Shown here: positions 32,253 through 44,300 of the stretch, in pieces
How positions within the stretch are numbered: position 1 is the stretch's first letter
Layout of the letters: the number at the start of each line of letters is the position of its first letter
Assembly: GCA_029215795.1 (NCBI GenBank)
Contig: JARDYH010000005.1
Location: 34,416,001-34,480,000 of the forward strand
DNA length: 64,000 nt
Reading direction: 5' to 3'
From: Anniella stebbinsi
Taxonomy: Eukaryota > Chordata > Lepidosauria > Squamata > Anniellidae
The notes under the pieces: generated by a model
Told to the model about the DNA's origin: nothing
The model's input: only the letters and a program-made list of their open reading frames with translations
Database searches by the model: none
Translations under genes and position numbers: made by a program

Positions 32253-33414
32253 GGGGCTGCCTCTACAAGAGCAATTTAAAGCTCTTTCAAGGCACATTAC
32301 CAATTTTCCCTCTACAAGAGCGGAGCGCAAATGAGTACAGGCGCTTTTCATCTCCTATTATGCGCATTTTCTAATTCATGTTAAATAGTGAGTTCTATTT
32401 ACCGCAGGAGTAAAAGCGCCTTATGTCCGTGTAAACGATTTTCTGAGGAGGCGCATTAATGATCAGAGTGGGTGGACTCTGGTTATGATGTCATGCATAG
32501 AACTGCCCCTTCGCTGGGAAAACCTCCCACTTTTTCATTTAGTTTTATTTCCTGTCTCCTCCTGGCAACTTCCTCCTTGTTCTCCGTCTCTCTGGATGGA
32601 AGCTCCAGGAAGAGGAGACCCAACGTGAACCAAAAATAAAGTTTCTTTGAAGTACCCTGACAGAATAATTTTTACATGGAGACACAGGGCCAGATGGAGG
32701 TAGTTTCACGAGAAGCAAAGGATGTGCGGATGTGCGCATAATTAGAGATCAGCTTAGACAAGTCGTCCCCTCGCTTCTTGCTGCGTTCCTGACATGAGCT
32801 CTGTGTGTGTGTTTACAACGGTTGAGCTCACTGGGAAGAGGAAGTGGAAGGAACGAAGCATCCTCCTCCTGTCTGTTTTGGTGTGCGTGGCACATTCCCA
32901 TTTACTCCTGAGCAGTTCACTTGAAATGGCAATCCGGTGAAGGGGTGGGGGGAAGAGAGACAGCCCTGACTAAAAATAAGTTTTCAAAGGGTGCTGGAGG
33001 GGGGAACTTTTGAGGCACATTCCCATTTACTCCTGAGCAGTTCTGGGAAGGGGGACAACTTTAGCTGGCAATCGGACAAGAGGGGAGGGGAGAGAGGCAG
33101 CTGAACAGGTTAACCAGGTCATTACCAGCAGGTAACCCAGATAACCAAAGGCGGGAGATTCTGGTGGGCAGGGAGAATAAAGGGAGGGAACCTATTTGGG
33201 GAGTTCCTCCAGGACAAAGCGCATTACTTTCAGCAACATTTGCATGTGATTCTCCGCATGTAAACAACTTTTAAATCACCTTGCATAGAGCCCATCCTGC
33301 GCTTTGATGGCTCTCGTGTGTAGGTATTAGGCGTAAACGCGATTGTCAGGAGATGCGCATAACATGAGAATCAGGCTTCAAAGCAAACTCTTGTAGAGGG
33401 GACCTAAAGCAAGG
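32253..33414. mobile_element. GCGCAT-rich terminal-inverted-repeat element, copy 1
   Basis: The left end reads CTGCCTCTACAAGAGCAA and the right end reads AACTCTTGTAGAGGGGACC, its inverse. Subterminal zones repeat GCGCAT/ATGCGC-type words (ATTATGCGCATTTT, GGCGCATTAATG, AGATGCGCATAAC). The 1.1 kb between them has no intact frame. A related shorter copy lies at 55655-56020. Confidence 0.6.
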
Positions 33415-33734
33415 TTTGAATAATCCAGTCGTTTCACTGAAGTACCTGCTTCCAACTGTGGCACTTGTCACATCTCTGGTTCAAAACTGACATATTCCGG
33501 TGAAGGTTGGTTAAAAAAACAACCTCTGAACAAAAACTAATCAGTTCAAATCAGTAGACACAACACTATGTACTACTGTCAGCTCAAAAAAAATGGTGGC
33601 AAAATGATGCAGAAAGGGAAGCAGCTCACAAGCCCAAACCATGTTCTCTATGGGTTATGTCCACACCAGGCCCTAGTGAGTTCATGGCATTGAATACATC
33701 TCAATCAAGGACTTCCTGTCTCACAGTTGAGTTG

Positions 33735-33830
33735 TACACTGCAATCCTATGCATGTTTTATCCACAGATAAATCTCACTGAGTTCAATGGAATGTTTCCA
33801 AGTAAGCATTCTCAGAATTGCACACTTAAA
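33735..33830 (+). repeat. Short palindromic repeat of TACTCAGAAGTAAGT type
   Basis: TGCAATCCTATGCATG at the left, GAGTTCAATGGAATG in the middle and a decayed AGAATTGCACAC at the right. Confidence 0.55.
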
Positions 33831-33999
33831 CTCTACTTTACCTCAAAGTATTAATTTTGATGTAAGCCCCACTGGATCTAATTAAGCTTCCTTCCTAGTA
33901 AATATATTTAGGAATTAATATGTCACTCATTCAATCCTGTTCTCCACCCCACAAGCAGAGGTAACATGCTTATATCCTCAACAACATCACTCCATGGCA

Positions 34000-36900
34000 A
34001 CGATCGTAATCAAACTTTATTGAATTGTCACGTAACAAGTCTTGATCCACTGCAAGACCAGGCTAAGTAGTCTTGGTTACATCACAACGTTACATCTGAC
34101 ATAATCTGAGATGGCAACAGGCCAATTACAAACCAAGCAAAGCGAGGACAAGAGCTTAACATAAATGGTAAGAACCTGCATTTGTTTTTAATTTCTACTT
34201 CTTAAAGCAGCCTATAGATCAACTCTATTCACAACGCGAAGTAGAAATGTTCACTAGATATTCTGCATACATAATTTTCAAGATGCCACAATGAAGCAGC
34301 TAGGTTTAGCCGTTTGAACTTTTAACGTTTTTCTGCTTAGTGTTTCAATATGAGCATCGATGTGGGCTGAAACCCATTTCCCAACAGCTTTGCTTATACG
34401 AAGACTGCTTTCAGCTCATTTCAGACACTAAAAAAGCTTGGCAGAAAATGTTAATCTACATGCTAGACCATAGACCATTGTAATAGAGTTTAGTATGAAT
34501 CCATGCAAACACAACCATGAGGAAAAGGTTGGTTTTTTTTAGTGATGGGTTTCACCTAAAAACACACACACAATGGCCTTACTGAGCCAGAGAACCATTG
34601 ATTGCGAAGGCAAGGCATGAGGCTTGACCCTTTCCACCAAAACCAATAGGGCACAATATCCTTAATTTTGGCTCAACCATACCCACCATTCGTATAATTC
34701 CACCTCCCATCTTGCCATGAGATTACATCAATGCTATTCTTGGCTGAGAAGCAAGGCTAGTTTGCAGTGCAAGAAGAAACAGGCTATCTTTCAATTATTT
34801 ATTTTAATAGATCAATGTCTAGCCAACGGACAATATTGTGCCAGGCTAAAGACTAAAAGAACTTAAGATAAATCTAATGATTTATATATTATAGAACGAC
34901 AGCAAGATTTCCAAGGAATCCCGAAGGTATTTCAAAATCCTTAAGAGGCCCATTCCACTGTAATCATAAGACTTCAGTTCTGATCAGGATCACAGCACAA
35001 AGACACATGGATGCCAGCTAAGTCACCATAGTGAACATATCCCAGATCACACAAAATTTGAGTTAGGGAAACTGGACTCACTGTGCTTTGTATCTTGTGG
35101 GATTTCTTTTAAGCATATGACAAAGTGCGTCTAAATCCCAACGATTGTTTGTAATAAGAATTCCTAGAATAGGAGAAGGAACTCCATTTGTTTGGGGGGG
35201 GAGGGGGAAACAGAGTGCAAAGAGCATTACTACTGAACTGCTATTCGGCCTTATCAGGAAACAAGACACACACAAAACTTTCTTCATAAAGGGAGAAGAA
35301 TCCAAATCCTATAACAAATATGCAAGGCTTATTATGGGAGAAATATTACCCTAGAGTTTTTGAATATTAAAAGAGGTTTGCTGTATTGGAAAAAAATCTA
35401 TTAGACCTTCATCCGAGCACTTCTCATGGCTGAGACCAACAATAGTGGCTTACTGTTTTTTGCTTCATGTCAACACTGCAGCTTGCTGTTTTTAACTGTG
35501 CTGTTTCAACTTGGCCCTTATCTTTATGTTGCTTTCCTGAATTACCCGTGGAATAATCTTGTGGCTTTTTTTTTGCAATGACTATTGCATTTTGATAAGC
35601 CCCACATAGCATTTTCCTAAGGTTCCAGTAACGTACGTCTCAATATTTCAGGAACGTTGAAGTCATTTGGTGCAAAAGCACAGGTAGCTCAAGGCATACC
35701 AAGAAGTCACAACTTACATTTTTGTACAGTAGTTCTTTCCCAACAGTGGCTTAAGACTGGGCCCTTTGTTCAAGAATAGGAAGAAACCTATGGCTTGTTT
35801 CTCACTTTAAATACATGAACCAGCTTGCGGTTGTCATGCTTTCATCTCAAACCTGCTCCAGAGATCTCAGCTCATGTTGAAATCACTGATGTTCCTCAGT
35901 ACATTTCACCTCAACCAGAATATAGGTGCTACCCTACACTTTAGACCATGTGAGGTTCCTAAACTGGAGAACTTCTTAAGCCACCACGTTTGGGCCAAGA
36001 TTCTTTCCAGTTCTGTATGTTCTGGTCCAAGAACAAGAAGACCGCTCTTGTTGTCTACTAGCGTGCAGCAAACAAGGTGGTCACAAGACCTTAGCAGTGC
36101 CTCTAGTTTACCACTCTTTACCGATTAAGGAAGAACTAAGTTCCTTCAGCGACCAGGATGCAGAACTGTTAGAACCATGCTGTATCAGGTTCCATAAAAA
36201 AACCAAAGCCACAGGAAGGCTAAAAATGTTGTCCAATAGACTTTAGCCCTCCAACTTTCTCAGGTCCTTCCCAGACTGTTGCCCATTTTTTAAAAAGGAA
36301 AAAAAGGCATTTCATACATTAAGTTTGAAATAGCAGCTGGGAAGAATAGCTTAGAAACATAATTAAACTTGGTACACTGATTGTTCTTTACACTTCTTGG
36401 AAGTCACACAAGTGACCTTTTAAGCATTTGGTTCCACAGCCAATACTCTCAAAGAATGCACTTGGAGAACTGCATGCAACAAGTGAGAGGGATGGATCCA
36501 CCTCCCAGCTGTTGCTAGGAGAAGATTCAAGCTACCAGGCTAGCCTGAAACGTTCCAAATTCCCACCCGCAGTCTCCTCTTGACACCCAAATAGTTGCAA
36601 AGTGTCACAGTGAAGACTGAAAGGTCAGGAGAAAGAGAACCTCTTCCTCCCAAGCAGTTGACCACATGAAGGAGTTTAAAAAGGGCTGGTTAAGATAATG
36701 GTGGATCCTCCCACCCCAGCAAAGGTCGGTCTGAGAAGCACATGCACACCACAAGAATCTCCTTCCCAGCCTTTGCAGATTGAATATTGTTCGAAGCCCT
36801 CTATAGCTCCAACTTCTTAAGTCTGCATAGCTCTGATTAACTGAATTAAGCTAAGAAGGACTTCTCATGTGGCACATGGGGGACTTTTCAACATCTTCAG

Positions 36901-37770
36901 ATACCAAGAAGAACTGCCTTCAAAGCACTTGAAGAAGAAAAAAGAAGGCAGGGTCTTTTGTAACACTGAAAGTTAGAAGAAACTCCACAATCCAATGTTT
37001 TATATTTTCAGAAGTGCCCTTCTTCCCTCCAGTGGTACTTTTAGTGTTACCTCCCCTGCTTTTCAACAGTAACAGTATTTGATACAGGAGCAGAAATGTC
37101 CCGCCTCCTCCTGTGCACCTGCAGCTCTGTTCTCATTTATCAAAACCTAAGCCCCCTTGTAGTTCACTGGACAAGCATCAAAACAAGCTCTCAAAAAACA
37201 CCTGTTTGGAAAACTGATCTGTACAAGTGAGTGTGTGAGTCTCCATATCTGTCTCACACAGATCCCTCGCCTGTGTCCACACCCGAGATGCAAAGAATTG
37301 TGAACTGTGCAGCCCACGTGGGAGCAGCAACCAGGGCACAGAAAGTACCAAACATTATGTGTTCTGCACTTCTGAATATGTGTTGAGGCATCCGCTGGGG
37401 CAGAAGCAAAGGCCGCTTCTGCTCGGACATGCCCTCACTTGCCCTGTCTGCACGGTGGCTTAGAGTGCACAGTAAACCAGGTGCACAGTATGCCCGATGG
37501 CGGCAGTACACCATGAATTCCATGGGCAACTTACCCAAAGGACATTTCAGTGACGCTTGTGCAAGAGATCCTTGGTGGATTGCGGTCTTGGCTCAATAGC
37601 TCTGGAAATTTTCAAAAAGCAAGCAGAAAGCTTCCAAATACACAACTTGGCTTTGAAATCAACACGAAAGCTATGCACGGAACTAGATTCTAATACCGGC
37701 AAAAGGGGGGGGGGCTATTGTTAGCATGGGGATGCCTTGTGTGTGAGCAAGTGCTCACGTGCCCAGCCCT
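34000..37770 (-). other. TRIM25: Probable TRIM25 3' UTR
   Basis: About 3.7 kb between the stop codon and the nearest good polyadenylation signal, close to the length I associate with human TRIM25. It holds no long frame and few repeats, unlike the introns. Short reading frames inside it are chance. Use of an earlier site cannot be excluded from sequence alone. Confidence 0.5.
34016..34021 (-). terminator. TRIM25 polyadenylation signal
   Basis: AATAAA on the minus strand (TTTATT on the plus strand). The minus strand reads CAATTCAATAAAGTTTG, so the message probably ends around 33995-34005. The segment from here to the stop codon at 37771 is free of obvious transposons. Confidence 0.6.
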
Positions 37771-38300
37771 TCACTTCGGTTGGCACAGCGAGATGGTGGT
37801 CCCACTAGAGAACACCCAGAACGCAGGATAGAGGGCTTCTGTGAATTGCGCTCGGAATTTGTAGAGCAGGGTGATTTTTTCACTGACACCAAAGAAAATC
37901 AGGAAGCCGCCCTCGTAATTCAGCAGGACCCCAATTTTCTTCACCTTGGTGCTGGGAAGGCACTTTTCGATGTCGTTGTGCCAGGCCGAGACTTTGGCGT
38001 TGAACCACTCAATGCACCACGAGGAGCCATTGCGCCCCAGGCGGCTCTCCGCTCCCTGCCTGGCCATGCTCCCATAGCAGACGCCGATCCCACAGAAATT
38101 GTTGTGCTCCAGTTCCACCTCCCAGTAATGGATGCCCCTCTTGAAACACTGGAAGGCCACCACTTGGGAACAGTAGTTGAAGCGTTGAGGGTGCTGGTGG
38201 TAGTTCTGGGGGGCTTCCGACACAGATATCTTGGTGTTTCTCTCTGATAAGATCACTTTCTTATGGGCAGTGTTGAAATCCAGATTGAATCTTGTAGTAA
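37771..38300 (-). CDS. TRIM25: TRIM25 exon 8 (PRY-SPRY domain)
   Basis: Starts after TTCTCCATAG, completing a split Phe codon, then [15 protein letters not shown]. It includes [51 protein letters not shown] and [15 protein letters not shown], and stops after CQPK. It is close in sequence and length to the human TRIM25 SPRY domain. The plus-strand frame at 37759-38247 is its antisense shadow. Confidence 0.95.
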
Positions 38301-41300
38301 CTATGGAGAAATGAATTCATGGGAGAAGTCAGAAGCAGCACACTTTACTTTTAGAGAGAAAGAGAAAAAAGGGGAGGGGGAGGGAGCAGGGAAGAAGGCA
38401 ACAACCTTGCTCTGGGTTACTTGAGAGCCACAAGGTCCTCAGAATCCTGTTTCATGGATCACATGCCTCCCTAAGCCAATAGGAGGCGAACAACAGCAGT
38501 GTACAACATTAGAATCTAAGCAACAGTGGCACAAGTCCGAGCACACTGGAGAAGCCCTGAAGAAAAGATGTTGAAGACCACCACAAAGTGCAGCTCAGCC
38601 TAGGAACTGTACATTCCTATGGATAAAACTAGCATCTTTCTCCAATTCCAGTCAAAAAGGAAGTATCTTCCTCCAACCATTGAGCAGCACTCATGCTCCC
38701 ATCCGCTCAGCTGCATCCTATAGGCTACCTAGTCTAGTTTTCCACAGTGCCCAGATGCCTATGATAACCCAAAGCAGGATATGACACAATAGCACTCTCC
38801 CACTCATATTCCCCAGCAAACGGTATTTTCAGAGGGTACCACCTCCGATCCTAGAGGGAATGTGTACATATCCATAGACATCATGACTAGTAGCCATTGA
38901 TAACTTTCTCCTCCATGAATTTACCCAGTTCCCTTCAAAAGTCATCTTGGTTGATGGCGATTGCTACATCTTTTAGCAACTAAACACTGTATGAAGAAGC
39001 ACTTCCTTTTATCTTTCCACATCTCCCACCATTCAGCTTCATTGGATGAGCCTAGGTTCTCATAATATCTAGAAAAACTTTACCCTACCTGGTTTCAGAC
39101 AACACGATAACTAATGGTGGTTTAAATAGTTGACGGTCAGTTATTTAACCCACCATGGGTTATCGTGTTGTGTGGTAGGAGTTTTTTTAACCAACAGTTG
39201 GTTATTTGGATGAAATAACCAACACAAATAACCAATACTGTGCAGAGTTGGCTATTTGAACTACCGTTGGTTATCATGTCGTGCGAAGGGCACCATTGGT
39301 TATTTCCTCAGCTACCGTTGGTTATTTTGTCGGCCACTGAGTTGCAAGGCAAGAGTGGTAAAAGCAGTGGCTGCCGTTCTAGTCCAGCCAGCAGGATAGA
39401 TTTTCGGCAGCAATGGCTGATGGGATACTAGTGGGAGGACTAGGGGGGAGAGAGGGCAGGGGAAGAGTGAGTCAACTCAGCATGGACTAATGGTCAACTC
39501 AATGCTGATCCTAAACTGCATCATGGTTGATTATTATGTCATGTGGGGAGTTCCCCCTAGATAAACTGTCAAGTTGATTATTACCCCAACGTTGACTATC
39601 ATGTTGTCCGAAAGCAGCCCATATCTGTTTTCTTCACCCATGCATAATTTTATACGCCTCTATCATGGTCCACAACCGTACTCACCATTTTTCTAATCTA
39701 AAAATCCCCACACATTGTACTCTTGCATCGCAGGGGAATTGCTTTAGCCCAACTAAAGCTTATAGCATGCCAGTCACTTACATTCCAAAAGCTCCTCTCT
39801 TGATTTAGTTAAAAAGTTTTCAAGAGTCGTCGACTCAGTCCTGCTGGAACTTCTTCCTCTCTGGCTTGGACTTTGTGCTGTAGTTAGGGGGAGAAAGGAG
39901 GAAAATGCAGCTATGTGGGTGTTTTTAACTGGTTAAAAGTATTACACTGAACAGGATAACTCAAGTTTCTGCAGAACTTTATACAACTCTACTACAGAAG
40001 TTGTCCAAATAGTATCTTCCAGCCCAACCCTAGCCGTGTTCGTTCAGAGGTTAAGTCCCATAGATTTTGACAGGGTTTACCTTCCATGCAATTGGGCTAA
40101 GGATTGCGCATCTTTCCAGCCAGGATGCAATTGGGCTAAGGATTGCGCATCATTCCAGCCAGGAATGGTTGTCAAACTGGAGGACAAGAGACTTTTCTCT
40201 GGCCTATACTTGTTATAAATTTACAAGTCAGTCAATTTCCATCCATTTTTAATTTTATTTTTACAGTGGCAACCACTTTGAAAACTTTGTTGGAAGGCAG
40301 AATATGAAGTAAATGAATGAATCCTGCCTGCAAGGGAGGTGTCCTTATTTGGTCAATGCCCATGCTAGTATTGTTGACATGCATTTCTAACAGGAAATCA
40401 CAAGGAATTTCTCCAAATGCTCCAGTCAGGCTCCCATGCTCCCTCTGGTGGCTTGTCCATATGAAATTCCCATTTGGTCTTCAGCAACCAAATGAAAATA
40501 AACTATTCAATATCAGCTTTTACTCTCAATCCTTCCCTTGTCATGACGTTCACAGTTTTGAATGAAAAAGTAGAGAAGGACTAGAATTATGAAGTGTCTT
40601 CCCAAAAGCTCCTGCACTTTACCATCTACCACTTAACATTTGTACTGCACTTTTACTTTACAAAATGCTTCATGTTCTTCTTTGTGTTTATTCTTGCAAG
40701 AAGCTTTCTAGGTAGATCACTGTTATTCCCATTTTACAGGTGAGCAGCAGAGGTCAAGAGACCTTGACTAAGGATTCCACTGCAGATCTGGGATTTATAG
40801 AAGACTGGCGCAGGCGTCTATTAAAATTGCAGAACCGTGTGTGCATGGATGTGCTACGTAGTTCCATCCCCTCTGTTGTGTCCCCTTTGCTCTCCATATG
40901 CTGGAAGGAAAAGGTCTGCAGTGAGGAGACTGACTCCTTGCATGATTTAGAATTCTGCACGATCAGAATTCTAGAAGGTTTCCTGCTGGAGATATTTGCC
41001 CTCCAATGCAGATAGTTTGGACATCTTCCTATCAACCTCGCACAATTCTTGATGGTGTGAATGAATAAAATCATGGGGCTAAAATTACAGATCCAACTAT
41101 CTCTGTACCAGACTACAGCACTATTACTTCTACTATCTTAGCCCCCAATTCTACACACATTATTCTGCTGAATGGCCTTCTTTCTAATGCATTCAGAAGC
41201 TAGGCTCTAAACATAGGTTAGCTGTTCCTCAAGATTTTAAGTGATATATCGGTGGCAGATGGGGTGGGATTGCAATTTACAGCGTTTAGCAGGTCGCCTT

Positions 41301-44300
41301 CTCTGCTCTGAAAAAAAGGAGTAAAGAATATCTGATTTAGTTATGAAATATTTTAAAACTGCTAGCTCAGCATACGCAAAGAACATGGCATCAGTAACTG
41401 ATGATGAGAGGCTAACTGGGAATAGGATTAATGGAAACCACTTTATTAGGGCTGAAAAGGCACATGAGTGCTCTAACTAGCAGAGGGCTTTTGAACAATT
41501 GCATGCAGTGGGATGGATATCTAAAAAGCAATATACCAAGACATATATTTAGCGAGATGCCCTGAGCCAAATCCTAGAGCTCCATCACACCAGCGATTTA
41601 GTGTACTCTCACCATGCCTGGCGTGTGGATTTGCAGCACGGTACTCACATGATGCCATGCTTGTCCTGCTGACACCCCGCCTCTTCCCCACCTTTTCCTA
41701 GAACGCTAAAAGTCTGGATTGTTTTCCCTAAGCGTGGTTAATGCGCCCTAAGCCTCCGTGTAGTTTTAAAGAAACTGAGGGCTTGAATGGATTGCATCAG
41801 GTCCTGGCAGGGAAAGGCGATCTCTCCCAGCAGCTGGCTCCAAGCCTCAATATAAAACCCAAACTTTGCATCCCAGGCTCAAAACCATTTTTTAATGGTT
41901 TTTTAATCCTGCAGAGACAGGATTGTTCTCCTTCAATGCTCTCAAAGAGCCAGACTAAAGGGTTGTTCCATTTTTGCCCAGTAGAAAGGCAGTCTAGTTG
42001 AAGTACTCATTTGACAGGGCCTGACTGGAGGGAGAAAGAGGGGGGAGAGGAGCGGAAGAGCTAATGAGCAAAGGAGCCAAAGAGCAGCTATTCAGGTGAA
42101 AGGGATCGTAAGTTTGATGCGCTTCTGCCTCAGAGGTAAAAAAAATGCGGAGGCAAACCAGAGGGGGAACTTAGGTGTGATGGAGGTCCTAGAGTTATAG
42201 GGATGGGTTTCATGGCCTTTGTGGGAAAGGAAATGCACCTTGCAAATGCTCAAAGGTACTCATCTTTGTTATTACACCACATGACGGGTTGACAGCTATA
42301 ATCTCAGAGGAAGGATCCCACACCAGTAGAAAAAAATCTTTTGGCGGTATTTTCTTCCCTCAGATAATAGGATGGGCCTTGAAATACTTTTGCTTGAACT
42401 ATTAGGAACACACCAAGATGCCTCATATTAAGTCAGACCATTGGTCCATCAAACTCAATACTGAATACAATGTCCAGCAGCAGCTCTCAAGAGGAGTTTC
42501 AAGCCCTGAGGATGAGAGGGACTGAAACAGGTACATTTTACAAGCAAAACATATGTGTGCCTCTATCACTGAGCATCTTCCCTCATGCCGGTGCACATAA
42601 TCAAACAGTCCACTATGGCTTAGCCCTGGTGGGCTGCAGTGCATGTGGCCATCTGAATATTCAAATTGCTTGTTGTGTCATCTGAATCCAGTGAGGGTGG
42701 GTTGTATTAGGGTTAAGCGACTCTTGCATTACCCATGGCCTGTTTTAGGATTATATGGGGGTTGTTTAACCCTCGCACAGCTCATCCCCGCTGGGTGCAG
42801 AAAGCGCAACAAGCCGCTATTAGGCACATGCCGTAAGCCACAGTGACCATGCAAACCATGTCAGTGTGATGTAGCCCCAGTTTAAAATGCCCACTCAGCC
42901 ATGACATGGCTGGGTGGCCTTGGCACAGTTACTGTCTCTTGCTTTAGCCTATCTCGCAGGGAGGATAAGATGAGAGAGGGGGAACTAGAAGAACTGGTGG
43001 TGTAAAAATATAATAAATACCAAACAAATGCCTGAAAGTCAGTTCTGCCCCTTCTTCCACCTGAGCTTGGGACCAGGGTGTGTGGGGGGGGGCATGCAGA
43101 GAGAAAGATGCAGTAATCCATGCAGTCTAGAGTGCAGCATCATAGGCCATACAAGACTCCTTCTGTCCCCTCCTTTGCAGAGCTTCTTAGAGCAAAAAAA
43201 TAGGATGTGCTGGAAATCCTCCTGCCTTCTCTTATCTCAAGAGCTCCACTTACTTTCACAAGAGAGAACAAAGCTGGTACTTATCGCATCAATCTGTTCT
43301 CAACACTCACTGGGTTCTGCAGCAGCAGCAACAGGTGCCGCCTCATCTAGGACCTTGTCCTGTGTTGAATTTGATGGCTTACAGTCTCCCTTTGGAGCAT
43401 CTTCTGGAAAAAGAGTGACAGAAGAAACACAAACACACATAAAAAGCACATGAAGTTGGATTTGGCAAAAGAATATGCAATGCAAAGACCTTGCTTCTTC
43501 GGAAACAGCCTCCCCCAACCTGGAGCTCTCCTGAGGTTTTGGACGTCAACTCCCATTAGGTCCAACCAGCATGACCAATGGTTAGGAATGATGGGAATTG
43601 TAGTCTAGAATATCAAGAAGGCACCAGGTTGTGGGAGGCAGCCTAGTTATTCATCCCCACTGCCTGGCACAACCTGTGAATGCAGGAGGCGCCACTTAGC
43701 TATTATGGTCAATAGCCACTGATTGACCTTTTATCCTGTAAAAAACTATTCTCCAAAACAGGCATCAGTAATTATTTGATGTCATGAGACAATATCTAAT
43801 AAAAGATAGCCAAAAATACAAATGCATAGCAGCACCTAGTGTCAGGGAAGAACATCTCCCCCACATCTTTTCTGCAGAAACGATTTAGGCTGCTTCTTAA
43901 CTTGGCTCTAGATCACAACCAAAGTGGTTTTCTAGGACAACTTGCAATTACTGCAGGCTAGTATCCTTCATCCTCTTTTTTTAAGCATGCATCTAATCAT
44001 GGAGAGTGGTTTTCTCCAAGCAGGTACCATCCTCCCCACCCCATTATTCAGTTATTACAACTCATGGTAAAGATCAAAATGCAAAACATGTACAGTTGGA
44101 GGAGGCTACCAACTTCAATGCACTCCAAATAAGCTATGAAGAAGGCATTCTTTATTTCTTGTGGCGTGCACAGACCTTGTTTCTGGTCAAACAGGGTTTG
44201 CAAGGTTCTGTAGCACTTCCAAAACCCGCTAAAGCTATTTGACCAGAGACTGCAGGAAAAAAAAAGTGTGCATTCACACCACAAAAACACTATATTTCTA

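Noticed and set aside
37759..38247. A 162-codon plus-strand open frame
   Set aside because: Antisense shadow of the TRIM25 PRY-SPRY exon.
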